64,000 bases of DNA from Novosphingobium silvae (lineage in GTDB: Bacteria; Pseudomonadota; Alphaproteobacteria; Sphingomonadales; Sphingomonadaceae): contig NZ_WVTD01000002.1 in assembly GCF_009856825.1 (NCBI RefSeq), positions 62,001 to 126,000 of the forward strand. The letters run 5' to 3'. Shown here piece after piece: positions 1 to 8,430 of this stretch. Position numbers and translations under genes: made by a program. Numbering within the stretch: the stretch's first letter is position 1; each line of letters starts with the position of its first letter. The notes below the pieces were generated by a model that ran no database searches, was not told the origin of the DNA, and worked only from the letters and a program-made list of their open reading frames with translations.

Positions 1-177
1 CGACTGGCAGCGGCGCAGTTCGATCAGCAGCGGATCGACTGTCTCCGAGCTGTCAGCGACGGCCGCCGGCTCCTCGCGCGCAGGCTCAGGCGCGCGGCTC
101 ATCTCGATCGCCGTCATCGTGATGGCGATGGCGACGAAGATGATGGCGCCGATGCGCGCGAGGAGCTTGGTGTCCAT
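1..177 (-). CDS. TrbK-alt-like small membrane protein (partial, 3' end cut by window edge)
   Basis: The frame starts with ATG at 177, four bases after the trbJ stop, and runs off the window edge. The visible 59 residues begin MDTKLLARIGAIIFVAIAIT, a single N-terminal membrane helix, followed by a charged Ala/Glu/Pro-rich stretch. Small proteins of this type sit between trbJ and trbL in alphaproteobacterial trb operons and are named TrbK-alt, with a presumed entry-exclusion or mating-pair role. Function is inferred from position and shape only. Confidence 0.7.
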   Translation of the reverse strand, partial: MDTKLLARIGAIIFVAIAITMTAIEMSRAPEPAREEPAAVADSSETVDPLLIELRRCQS

Positions 178-181
178 CGGA

Positions 182-940
182 TCAGTCGTGGAACATGCTT
201 GCGTTGCCCGGCTGGTAGCCGGTGGACCGCGTCAGGAAGCGGCGTCGCCGTTCGCGGCTTTCGGCCTCGACCGCCGCATCACGCGCCGAATCCAGCGCCT
301 GCGCCCGGCCCTGCGCGGCGAGCAGCGCCGTCAGGTCCGCGAGCTGCTGCGATTGCAGCGCGAGAAGCTGGTTGCCCGCCTGTGCCGCCTGGAGCGCGCC
401 CGTCGCCGACTGGCTGGACGTAACCAAGCCATCCATCGTCGTGCGCGCGCCGTCGATGTTGCCGACGACGCCGGCCTGAACGCGAAGCGCGTCCTCGAAC
501 GCGCCGACGCTATCCTCCCAGCGCGCGTTGGCGTTGGCGACCATCTGCGCGTGGGTGCCGGTCAGCGCCGCGCCCTTGTAGCGTCCGTTGAACACCTGCT
601 GGACGTTCTGCACGTCGTAGGCGATCCGCTGCGCCTCACCGAGAAGCTGCTGGGTGCGCTGCACCTGCTGCTGCAACTGCTGGAGCGAGCTGAACGGCAG
701 CGAAGCCAGGTTACGCGCCTCGTTGATGAGGCTGGTCGCCTGCTGCTGGATTTGCTGAATCTGATTGTTGACCTGCTGGAGCGACCGGGCGGCGGTCAGC
801 ACGTTCTGCGCATAGTTGGTCGGGTCATAGACGATCCCGCCGAACTGAGCCTGGGCCGGCGTGGCGACGGTGATGCCGATCATGCTCGACGTGGCGATGG
901 CGCCGGCCAGCATGGCACGGCGCAGGATATTGGGTTTCAT
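182..940 (-). CDS. trbJ: Conjugal transfer protein TrbJ (VirB5-like)
   Basis: A 252-residue secreted protein with an N-terminal signal peptide (basic MKPNILRR, hydrophobic core, ending near APAQAQ) and a Gln-rich coiled-coil body (residues about 50-110), the usual make-up of TrbJ/VirB5 proteins that form the tip of the conjugative pilus. The chosen ATG at 940 overlaps the trbE stop as ATGA; a longer frame upstream has no signal peptide and merely overlaps the trbE tail. It lies fourth in the trbB-trbC-trbD-trbE-trbJ order typical of these elements. Confidence 0.88.
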   Translation of the reverse strand: MKPNILRRAMLAGAIATSSMIGITVATPAQAQFGGIVYDPTNYAQNVLTAARSLQQVNNQIQQIQQQATSLINEARNLASLPFSSLQQLQQQVQRTQQLLGEAQRIAYDVQNVQQVFNGRYKGAALTGTHAQMVANANARWEDSVGAFEDALRVQAGVVGNIDGARTTMDGLVTSSQSATGALQAAQAGNQLLALQSQQLADLTALLAAQGRAQALDSARDAAVEAESRERRRRFLTRSTGYQPGNASMFHD

Positions 941-3426
941 GGGGTCATGTCCTTCAAGGCAAGGGGGAGCTGGCCGGTATCTTCCCGGCCACCGGCCAGC
1001 GGATCGGATTGGGGTTCGGGAAGAAGATCGACCGCCCAGGCCAGGCCGCGATGGCGCAGCCATTCGGCGGCGAAGCGCTCGCGGCCATGGGTCTCGACCA
1101 GCTCGGCGATGCGGAGCTGATCGGTCTTGGAAGACGCGGCGGCGAAGGCCAGCGCGACCTCGCCCAGCCCCAACTCGAACAGCCGGTTGCCGCGCCGCGA
1201 TTGGCAGTAGTAGTCACGCTTGGGCGTCGCCCGGCTGAGGATTTCGATCTGGCGGGCGTTGAGGCCGAACCGCTCGTAGATCGCCGCGATCTGCGGCTCG
1301 GCGGCGCGCTCGTTCGGCAGGAAGATGCGCGTCGGGCAGCTTTCGATGATGGCCGGCGCGATGTTCGAGGTTTCGATGTCGGCGAGGCTCTGCGTGGCGA
1401 AGACCACGCTGGCGTTCTTCTTGCGCAGTGTCTTCAGCCACTCGCGGAGTTGTGCGGCGAAGTCCGGGCTGTCGAGAACCAGCCAGCCCTCGTCGATGAT
1501 GATGAGCGTGGGACTGCCGTTGAGCCGTCCCTCGATCCGATGGAACAGGTAGGACAGGACCGCGGCGGCCGAGCCGGCGCCGACCAAGCCCTCAGTCTCG
1601 AACGCTTGGACCGATGCCTCGCCGAGCCGTTCCGCCTCGGCGTCGAGCAACCGGCCCCATGGCCCGCCAAGGCAATAGGGGGCAATCGCCTGCTTGAGCT
1701 GCTGGCTCTGCAGCAGCACGGCCAGGCCGGTCAGCGTGCGTTCCGTGACGGGCGCACTGGCGAGCGAGCCGAGCGCGGACCAGATATGCTCCTTGGCCTG
1801 CGGATCGACCGCGACGCCTTCGGACGCGAGGATCGCCGCCAGCCATTCGGCCGCCCAGGCGCGCTCTGCGGACTCGTCGATGCGGGCGAGCGGCTGGAGC
1901 TGGACACCGTCACCGGCCTCGTCGGCAAGCATCCCGCCCAAGTCCTGCCAATCGCCGCCCATGCCGATCGCGGCGGCGCGGATGCTGCCGCCGAAGTCGA
2001 AGGCGAAGACCTGGCCGTTCTCGTAGCGCCGGAACTGCATCGCCATGAGGGCGAGCAGCACCGACTTGCCCGCGCCGGTCGGCCCGACGATCAGCGTGTG
2101 GCCAACGTCGCCGACATGAAGGGAAAACCGGAACGGGGTCGAGCCTTCGGTCTTGCCATAGAGCAAGGGGGGAGCGCCGAAATGCTCGTCCCGTTCCGGC
2201 CCCGCCCATACTGCTGACAGGGGGATCAGGTGGGCGAGATTGATGGTGGAGATGGGAGGTTGGCGGACATTGGCGTAGGTGTGGCCGGGCAGGCTCCCCA
2301 GCCATGCCTCGATCGCGTTCATGCCCTCGGGGATGACGGTGAAGTCGCGGCCTTGAATGACCTTCTCGACCAGCCGCAGCTTCTCGGCGGCAATGGCGGG
2401 GTCGCGGTCCCACACCGTCACCGTCGCGGTGACATAGGCCATGCCGGCATAGTCGGCGCCCAGCTCCTGCAGGGCGGTGTCGGCGTCGGCGGCCTTGTTG
2501 GAGGCGTCGCTGTCCACGAGGACCGACGCCTCGTTGGTCATCACCTCCTTCAAGATCGCGACCACGCTCTTGCGCTTGGCGAACCACTGGCGGCGGATGC
2601 GGCTCAGCAGCTTGGTCGCATCGGTCTTGTCGAGCATGATGGCGCGGGTCGACCAGCGATACTCGAAGGCGAGCCGGTTCAGCTCGTCGAGCAGACCGGG
2701 GAAGGTCACGCTCGGGAAGCCGACGATGGTGAGCGTGCGAAGATGTTGGTCGCCGAGCTTCGGTTCGAGCCCGCCGGTCAGCGGCTCGTCGGCTAGCAGC
2801 GCGTCGAGGTGCATGGGGGTCTCCGGCACACGGACACGCTGGCGGTGGGTCGAGATGGTGCTGTGCAGGAAGGTCAGCGTCTCGGCGTCGTCGAGCCAGC
2901 GGACCTCGGGCACGAAGCCCTCGACCAGGTTGAGCACGCGGTCGCTGCGATCGGTGAAGCCTTTGAGCAACTCCCACGGATCGACGCCGGTCGTGGCCCG
3001 GCCTTCGTAGAGCCAGCCTTCGGCCCTCGCGGCTTCTTCGGCCGGCGGCATCCACAGCAGCGTGAGAAAATAGCGGCTCTCGAAATGCGCGCCTTCCTCG
3101 CTGAATTGCTCGCGCCGCTCCCAATCGACCAGTTCAGATACGGCATCGGGGAAGCTGGACGTCGGATAGTCAAGCGCTGGCGTCCGCTGCGCCTCGACGA
3201 AAATCGCCCAGCCCGAGCCTAGGCGCCGGAGCGCCCCGTTCAGTCGCGCCGTCGTGGCGACCAGCTCGGCCGGGGTGGCGCTGTCGAGATCGGGACCGCG
3301 AAAGCGCGCCGTGCGCTGGAAGCTGCCGTCCTTGTTCAGAACGACTCCCTCGCCGACCAGCGCGGCCCAAGGCAGGAAGTCGGCCAGGTGCGCAGCTTTG
3401 CTGCGATACTCGCGCAAGCTCATCAT
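937..3426 (-). CDS. trbE: Conjugal transfer ATPase TrbE (VirB4 family)
   Basis: An 829-residue VirB4-type ATPase that powers pilus assembly and T4SS function at the inner membrane. It has the N-terminal CagE/TrbE/VirB domain (about 1-400), a Walker A motif GPTGAGKS near residues 448-455, and a Walker B IIIDEGW further down. The start at 3426 (ATGATGAG) overlaps the trbD stop; the open frame continues upstream, but that stretch is trbD in another frame. Length and order fit the family. It is translationally coupled to trbD upstream and trbJ downstream. Confidence 0.93.
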   Translation of the reverse strand: MMSLREYRSKAAHLADFLPWAALVGEGVVLNKDGSFQRTARFRGPDLDSATPAELVATTARLNGALRRLGSGWAIFVEAQRTPALDYPTSSFPDAVSELVDWERREQFSEEGAHFESRYFLTLLWMPPAEEAARAEGWLYEGRATTGVDPWELLKGFTDRSDRVLNLVEGFVPEVRWLDDAETLTFLHSTISTHRQRVRVPETPMHLDALLADEPLTGGLEPKLGDQHLRTLTIVGFPSVTFPGLLDELNRLAFEYRWSTRAIMLDKTDATKLLSRIRRQWFAKRKSVVAILKEVMTNEASVLVDSDASNKAADADTALQELGADYAGMAYVTATVTVWDRDPAIAAEKLRLVEKVIQGRDFTVIPEGMNAIEAWLGSLPGHTYANVRQPPISTINLAHLIPLSAVWAGPERDEHFGAPPLLYGKTEGSTPFRFSLHVGDVGHTLIVGPTGAGKSVLLALMAMQFRRYENGQVFAFDFGGSIRAAAIGMGGDWQDLGGMLADEAGDGVQLQPLARIDESAERAWAAEWLAAILASEGVAVDPQAKEHIWSALGSLASAPVTERTLTGLAVLLQSQQLKQAIAPYCLGGPWGRLLDAEAERLGEASVQAFETEGLVGAGSAAAVLSYLFHRIEGRLNGSPTLIIIDEGWLVLDSPDFAAQLREWLKTLRKKNASVVFATQSLADIETSNIAPAIIESCPTRIFLPNERAAEPQIAAIYERFGLNARQIEILSRATPKRDYYCQSRRGNRLFELGLGEVALAFAAASSKTDQLRIAELVETHGRERFAAEWLRHRGLAWAVDLLPEPQSDPLAGGREDTGQLPLALKDMTP

Positions 3427-3695
3427 GGCCGCATCCATGTCGGATAACGGAGATGGCGGCGCGCCACGTCCACGAATTGCGGATCGCGGCGCGCGGCCCA
3501 AACGGACAGCGCATGGCCTACGGCCCAGATGGCCAGGCCGGCGATCCAGAGCCGCAGGCCGAGACCGATCGCGCCCGCCAGCGTGCCATTGACGATGGCA
3601 AGAGAGCGCGGGGCGCCGCCGAGCAGAATCGGCTCGGTCAGCGCCCGGTGGACCGGCGCCAAATAGCCGGGGATGGGCTCGACCCCGTCCGACAT
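3423..3695 (-). CDS. trbD: Conjugal transfer protein TrbD (VirB3-like)
   Basis: A 90-residue protein with a central hydrophobic segment (about residues 32-67, likely two short membrane passes), followed by a basic tail. This is the size and topology of VirB3/TrbD, a small inner-membrane component that works with the VirB4/TrbE ATPase. Its start touches the trbC stop (TGATG arrangement), and its stop overlaps the trbE start, so the three genes are translationally coupled. Confidence 0.88.
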   Translation of the reverse strand: MSDGVEPIPGYLAPVHRALTEPILLGGAPRSLAIVNGTLAGAIGLGLRLWIAGLAIWAVGHALSVWAARRDPQFVDVARRHLRYPTWMRP

Positions 3696-4027
3696 CAGAC
3701 CAGCGCCCCGCCGCCGAAGCTGAAGAAGCTGAGGAAGAACGAGCTGGCCGCAAACGCGATCGACAAGCCGAACACGATCTGGATCAGCTTGCGGGAGCCG
3801 CCGCTCGTATCACCGAACGCGAGCGTCAGGCCCGTAACGATGATGATGATGACCGCGACGATCTTCGCCACCGGTCCCTCGATGCTTTCGAGGATGCTTT
3901 GCAGAGGCGCTTCCCACGGCATCGACGAACCACCCGCATGGGCGGGGGCGGCGATTGTCAGCGCGACGACGCTGGCGGTGGCGGCAAGCATGGCGCGGCG
4001 TGCGCCACGCGACAGAACGTGGATCAT
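3695..4027 (-). CDS. trbC: Conjugal transfer protein TrbC (VirB2-like pilin)
   Basis: A 110-residue prepilin with a signal peptide (residues 1-31, ending APAHAG) and two hydrophobic segments (about 54-69 and 84-105), as in TrbC/VirB2 major pilins. The ATG at 4027 overlaps the trbB stop as ATGA; the longer upstream frame is an out-of-frame reading of trbB. It lies between trbB and trbD in the canonical order. The mature pilin is expected in the periplasm/inner membrane before assembly into the conjugative pilus. Confidence 0.88.
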   Translation of the reverse strand: MIHVLSRGARRAMLAATASVVALTIAAPAHAGGSSMPWEAPLQSILESIEGPVAKIVAVIIIIVTGLTLAFGDTSGGSRKLIQIVFGLSIAFAASSFFLSFFSFGGGALV

Positions 4028-5010
4028 TGTTCGTCTCCAAGGTTGGGGGCTGTGAGGGAGGTCAGGCGGTAGTCGCCGGTGGCTGAGTCGAGCCCTTCGA
4101 CACGGGCCAGCTCGGCGAGGCGGCGGCCGTGTCCATCGCGGACCAGCACGGCGATCAGGTCGATCGTCTCGGCGAGCAGCGCGCGCGGGACCGTGACGAC
4201 GGCTTCCTGAATGAGCTGCTCCATCCGCCGCAGCGCCCCGAGCGCCGAGCCGGCGTGGATCGTGCCGACGCCGCCCGGATGGCCGGTGCCCCAGGCTTTG
4301 AGAAGGTCGAGCGCCTCGGCGCCGCGAACCTCGCCGATCGGGATGCGGTCCGGCCGCAAGCGCAGCGACGAGCGGACCAGCTCCGACAGCGAGACGACCC
4401 CATCCTTGGTCCGCATGGCGACGAGATTGGGCGCCGCGCATTGCAGCTCGCGCGTGTCTTCGATCAGAACGATGCGGTCGGTCGTCTTCGCCACCTCGGC
4501 GAGCAGCGCGTTGACCAGCGTCGTCTTGCCACTGCCGGTCCCGCCGGCGACGAGGATATTGGCGCGGGTCTCGACACCATGCCGCAGCGCCTCGGCCTGA
4601 ACCGCCGACATGATCCCGGCACGCGCATAGTCGTCGAGCGTGAAGACGGCGACGGCCGGCTTGCGGATCGCGAAGGCGGGCGCGGCGACGACGGGCGGCA
4701 GCAGCCCCTCGAACCGCTCGCCGCCCTCGGGCAGCTCCGCCGAAACTCGCGGCGCGCGGGCATGAACCTCGACGCCGACATGGTGCGCGACCAGACGGAT
4801 GATCCGCTCACCATCGGCGGCCGACAGCAGCTCGCCGGTATCGCTGATGCCTTCGCCGAGCCGATCGACCCAAAGCCGGCCGTCCGGGTTGAGCATCACT
4901 TCGATGACGGCGGGATCGTCGAGCCAAGCCGCGATCGCCGCGCCCAGCGCCGTGCGCAGCATTCGCGCGCCGCGTGTCTTGGCTTCGGATCGGATCGGCT
5001 GGACGGTCAA
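4024..5010 (-). CDS. trbB: Conjugal transfer ATPase TrbB (VirB11 family)
   Basis: A 328-residue VirB11-type hexameric traffic ATPase for the T4SS. Visible motifs are Walker [10 protein letters not shown] (about 156-164), the Asp box LIEDTREL, Walker B-like region and the His box [12 protein letters not shown]. The start is read as TTG at 5010 because the N-terminus then matches the family length; the first internal ATG (residue 17) falls inside conserved sequence, so it is less likely. This is the first gene of the trb run, separated from the traG/copG block by about 1 kb that holds a GNAT gene in the other orientation. Confidence 0.9.
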   Translation of the reverse strand: MTVQPIRSEAKTRGARMLRTALGAAIAAWLDDPAVIEVMLNPDGRLWVDRLGEGISDTGELLSAADGERIIRLVAHHVGVEVHARAPRVSAELPEGGERFEGLLPPVVAAPAFAIRKPAVAVFTLDDYARAGIMSAVQAEALRHGVETRANILVAGGTGSGKTTLVNALLAEVAKTTDRIVLIEDTRELQCAAPNLVAMRTKDGVVSLSELVRSSLRLRPDRIPIGEVRGAEALDLLKAWGTGHPGGVGTIHAGSALGALRRMEQLIQEAVVTVPRALLAETIDLIAVLVRDGHGRRLAELARVEGLDSATGDYRLTSLTAPNLGDEQ

Positions 5011-5285
5011 GGATCGGCCCCTGGATCAGGCCGGGCGAACCGCCGCCCGGCGTCAGGAGCACATCAAGAGACGCAGAAATATTCGATCTGCAACAGCTAC
5101 TTGGCGGGGTAGTAGAGGCGGCGGTAGATACGGCGCCGGCGGCGGATTACTCCTCGTCGATTTGGATCCGCCGCGTTGAATTGGCCCGTTGCCAACGAAT
5201 CGGCGAACGGTGGAAAGTGGTGGATTGTTGCCAGACCGCCTTGCAGCTTCCATGATGCGGATAGCTGTCGTTCTATTCGCGAGAG
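5011..5285. other. Intergenic region between trbB and the GNAT cargo gene
   Basis: This 275-base stretch is flanked by divergently transcribed trbB (minus) and a GNAT gene (plus), so it should hold both promoters. I see short frames but none with a credible start, RBS and protein-like composition. In related elements trbB usually follows the CopG-type gene directly, so this and the GNAT gene together look like an insertion. Confidence 0.4.
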
Positions 5286-5927
5286 ATGATGAGCAACCAA
5301 GGCGTCGATCCGCTGATCCTAAATGCATGGCTCTCAGCTCGGTCGATCGTACGGGGGTTGCCGTCGCCAGTCCCCGAATACGGAGGCTTTCGCGTCGATA
5401 CTAAGTCGGACGCCGAAGTCGCCCGCTGGGTTTTCCCCAGGATAGGGTCGGGTCTCGAACAGCTTGCTCGTTCCATCAGCGAGCCGCGCTTTCTCCTTAA
5501 GCTCTGCGGTGCCGCCGACGAACTGCGAGCGGTGCTACCAATGGGCTGGGAGCTTCACACCCCGAGCTATTTCATGCAGGCAACTGGCAAGCCTCCCGCA
5601 AGGCGCCTAGCCGACGGGTATAGGATCGAGGCTAAGCGGGTCGGTATGGTGTTTGAGGCGCGGATATTCTCTGAAATAGGCGCACTCGCGGCGAGCGGTT
5701 ATGCGGCGGAGACGCGGGGCGTCGTAATATACGATCGGATCGTGACGGAGCCTGAGCATCGCCGAAAAGGCTTGGGGCATGCCCTAATGCTAACGCTGCA
5801 TGACGCTCGCCAGCATCCCAGCAGCCCGGAATTGCTCGTGGCCACGGAAGACGGCCGAGCGCTCTATTCGGCGCTAGGATGGGAGACGATCTCGCCATAT
5901 TCGACGGCCTCGATCGTCACGCCGTAA
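5286..5927 (+). CDS. GNAT-family N-acetyltransferase (cargo)
   Basis: A 213-residue protein whose C-terminal half is a GNAT fold: a central strand (VVIYDRIV), the acetyl-CoA-binding motif A (EHRRKGLGHALM, the R/Q-x-x-G-x-G/A signature) and a terminal YSALGWE motif B-like element. The first ~110 residues are a separate helical region without a recognised domain. Substrate unknown. It is transcribed against the tra/trb genes around it and interrupts their usual arrangement, so it is best read as a cargo gene gained by the element. It starts with tandem ATGATG at 5286. Confidence 0.75.
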   Translation: MMSNQGVDPLILNAWLSARSIVRGLPSPVPEYGGFRVDTKSDAEVARWVFPRIGSGLEQLARSISEPRFLLKLCGAADELRAVLPMGWELHTPSYFMQATGKPPARRLADGYRIEAKRVGMVFEARIFSEIGALAASGYAAETRGVVIYDRIVTEPEHRRKGLGHALMLTLHDARQHPSSPELLVATEDGRALYSALGWETISPYSTASIVTP

Positions 5928-6007
5928 AGTCGGCTTTTGGCGGTCGCCGCATCATTGCCGAGAGGCTGCAACTTGGCGCTTCTGGCCATCTTGCTACGAG
6001 TTTGCAC

Positions 6008-6433
6008 TCACTCCGTCTCGGCGGCGGACCTCGGCCAGACATCCTCGGGGATTTCGTCCATCAAGCTCTTGCCGCTGGCGTAGCGTCGGCCGAGCGTTTC
6101 CACGAACCCCTCGTAGCGCTTGCGGCCCTTCACCTGCGCCGCCGCCTGATCCTCGTCGGGCAGCGGCGGGGTCACGGACAGCCAGAACCGGACGAACAGG
6201 CTCAGCGCCTCGGTGGTAAGCCCGGTGTTGCGCTCAAGCCGCTGGACCTGACGCGACAGGCGGTCGAGCCGCCGCGCGAACGCGGCCTCCATCCGGTCGG
6301 CGCCGTCCGGCGACAGGTAGGACGCCACGGCAGCCTCCACGATCGCCGAGCGTGATATGCGCCGCCGGATCGCCAGCTCGTCCACTTGCTTGGCGAGCGC
6401 GGGCGGGAAATAGACGTTAAGCCTGGTTCGCAT
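6008..6433 (-). CDS. CopG/ribbon-helix-helix type regulator of the conjugation module
   Basis: A 141-residue protein with an N-terminal ribbon-helix-helix-like segment (RTRLNVYFPPALAKQVDELA, then the SRSAIVEAAV helix) and a helical C-terminal extension. CopG-like proteins immediately downstream of traG are a standard part of this ICE type and are presumed to regulate transfer genes or assist the relaxosome. The traG stop lies 10 bases upstream of its start, so the two are co-transcribed. Confidence 0.8.
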   Translation of the reverse strand: MRTRLNVYFPPALAKQVDELAIRRRISRSAIVEAAVASYLSPDGADRMEAAFARRLDRLSRQVQRLERNTGLTTEALSLFVRFWLSVTPPLPDEDQAAAQVKGRKRYEGFVETLGRRYASGKSLMDEIPEDVWPRSAAETE

Positions 6434-6442
6434 GGTGCCCTC

Positions 6443-8416
6443 CTAAAGCTCGATGCCGTCGCCGGGATCGAGCGACGCCTGTCGCGCGAGCCCCTGCATT
6501 CGTCGCCGCACGGCAGCCTGGCGGACCGCGTCGTCCTGCTCGTCGTCGACGATCGAAAACTCCTGCGCCGCAGGTACCGGGGTTTCCGGCACGATGGCGA
6601 CATGCTCGGGCAGCTCGGGCTCCCGGCGCAGCCCGCCATTGCCGACGTCCTCGGCGTCGCGGATGATGCGCGCGACCTGCTTCGGATCGGCGACAGCCTG
6701 CCTCCCGGTCCAATCGTCAGGACGGATCGCAGCGGCCGCGGACGCTGGTGCCTGCATGATCCGCTCGGACAGGCGCCGGTCCTGAAAATAGCGCGCCTTC
6801 TTCGCGCGGATCGGATGGACGCCCGCCACCATCACGATCTCGTCATCGGGCGGAAGCTGCATCACCTCGCCCGGGGTGAGGAGCTGACGGGCTGTCTCGG
6901 AGCGCGACACCATCAGATGCCCGAGCCACGGCGAAAGGCGATGCCCGGCATAGTTCTTCATCGCGCGCATCTCGGTGGCGGTGCCGAGCGCATCCGACAC
7001 GCGCTTGGCGGTGCGCTCGTCGTTGGTGGCGAAGCTCACGCGGACATGGCAGTTGTCGAGAATGGCGTTGTTCGGGCCATATGCCTTCTCGATCTGATTG
7101 AGCGACTGCGCGATCAGGAATGCCTTGAGGCCGTAGCCCGCCATGAACGCCAGGGCGGACTCGAAGAAGTCGAGCCGGCCGAGCGCCGGAAACTCGTCGA
7201 GCATCAACAACACGCGATGGCGGTTGCCCTTCGGGGTCAGCTCCTCGGTCAGCCGGCGCCCGATCTGGTTGAGGATGAGGCGGATGAGCGGCTTGGTGCG
7301 GGAGATGTCGCTGGGCGGCACGACCAGATACAATGTCGCCGGCCGATCGCCCTCGACCAGATCCGCTATGCGCCATTGGCAGGCTCGCGTAACCTCGGCC
7401 ACGACGGGATCGCGGTAGAGGCCGAGAAACGACATGGCGGTGCTGAGCACGCCCGATCGCTCGTTGTCAGACTTGTTCAACAACTCGCGCGCGGCCGAAG
7501 CAACGACGGGATGCACGCCTGCTTCGCCGAGGTGCGGCGTCGCCATCATCGCGGCCAGCGTTTGCTCGATCGTGCGCGCCGGGTCCGAGAGGAATCCGGC
7601 GACACCGGCCAAGGTCTTGTCCGCCTCGGCATATAGGACGTGGAGGATCGCGCCGACCAGCAAGCTATGGCTCGTTTTCTCCCAATGGTTCCGACGCTCC
7701 AGCGATCCTTCGGGATCGACCAGCACGTCCGCGACATTCTGCACGTCGCGCACTTCCCACTGGCCACGCCGCACCTCCAGCAACGGATTGTAGGCCGCCG
7801 AGGCGGCATTAGTCGGATCGAACAGCAGCACGCGGCCGTAGCGCGCCCGGAAGCCGGCGGTTAGCGTCCAGTTCTCGCCCTTGATGTCGTGGACGACCGC
7901 CGACGCCGGCCAGGTCAGCAGCGAAGGCACGACCAGGCCGACGCCCTTGCCGCTGCGGGTTGGGGCGAAGCACAGCACATGCTCTGGGCCGTCGTGGCGC
8001 AGATAGTCGCGGGCGAGCCTGCCCAGCACGACGCCGTTCGGCCCGAGCAGCCCGGCGCCGCGAACCTCGCGCTCAGTCGCCCAGCGCGCAGACCCGTACG
8101 TCTCGGCGTTTTTTAGTTCACGTGCGCGCCACACCGACATGCCGATGGCGACGGCGATCGACGCGAACCCGCCGGACGCGGCGATATAGGCGCCTGTCAG
8201 GAATATGCGCGGTGCATAGGCGTCGAAGCTGAACCACCACCAGAAGAAGGCTGGCGGCGGATAGACCTGCCACTTGCCGACCATGAACCAAGGCGGCCCC
8301 AGCTCGGGCTGATAGGCGAGCGCGGCGGCTGTCCACTGCGTCGCGCCCCACACCCCGGCGAGCACGGTCAGGAACACGATGATGATCTGGCCCCAGAGTA
8401 TCTTGGTCGCGGACAT
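6443..8416 (-). CDS. traG: Type IV coupling protein TraG (VirD4 family)
   Basis: A 657-residue coupling protein that delivers the relaxase-bound strand to the T4SS. It has two N-terminal membrane segments (about 8-32 and 72-96), a Walker A APTRSGKGVG at 151-160, and a Walker B region LLMLDEFPALGRL. I chose ATG 8416, which follows a Shine-Dalgarno-like GGAG and gives the membrane-anchored N-terminus; the frame upstream overlaps the relaxase gene. Its start lies 14 bases after the relaxase stop (8431). Confidence 0.93.
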   Translation of the reverse strand: MSATKILWGQIIIVFLTVLAGVWGATQWTAAALAYQPELGPPWFMVGKWQVYPPPAFFWWWFSFDAYAPRIFLTGAYIAASGGFASIAVAIGMSVWRARELKNAETYGSARWATEREVRGAGLLGPNGVVLGRLARDYLRHDGPEHVLCFAPTRSGKGVGLVVPSLLTWPASAVVHDIKGENWTLTAGFRARYGRVLLFDPTNAASAAYNPLLEVRRGQWEVRDVQNVADVLVDPEGSLERRNHWEKTSHSLLVGAILHVLYAEADKTLAGVAGFLSDPARTIEQTLAAMMATPHLGEAGVHPVVASAARELLNKSDNERSGVLSTAMSFLGLYRDPVVAEVTRACQWRIADLVEGDRPATLYLVVPPSDISRTKPLIRLILNQIGRRLTEELTPKGNRHRVLLMLDEFPALGRLDFFESALAFMAGYGLKAFLIAQSLNQIEKAYGPNNAILDNCHVRVSFATNDERTAKRVSDALGTATEMRAMKNYAGHRLSPWLGHLMVSRSETARQLLTPGEVMQLPPDDEIVMVAGVHPIRAKKARYFQDRRLSERIMQAPASAAAAIRPDDWTGRQAVADPKQVARIIRDAEDVGNGGLRREPELPEHVAIVPETPVPAAQEFSIVDDEQDDAVRQAAVRRRMQGLARQASLDPGDGIEL

Positions 8417-8430
8417 GGAGTTCTCCTGAT

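Noticed and set aside
1009..2217. 402-codon plus-strand frame opposite trbE
   Set aside because: Shadow of the VirB4-type ATPase; the product has no coherent domain.
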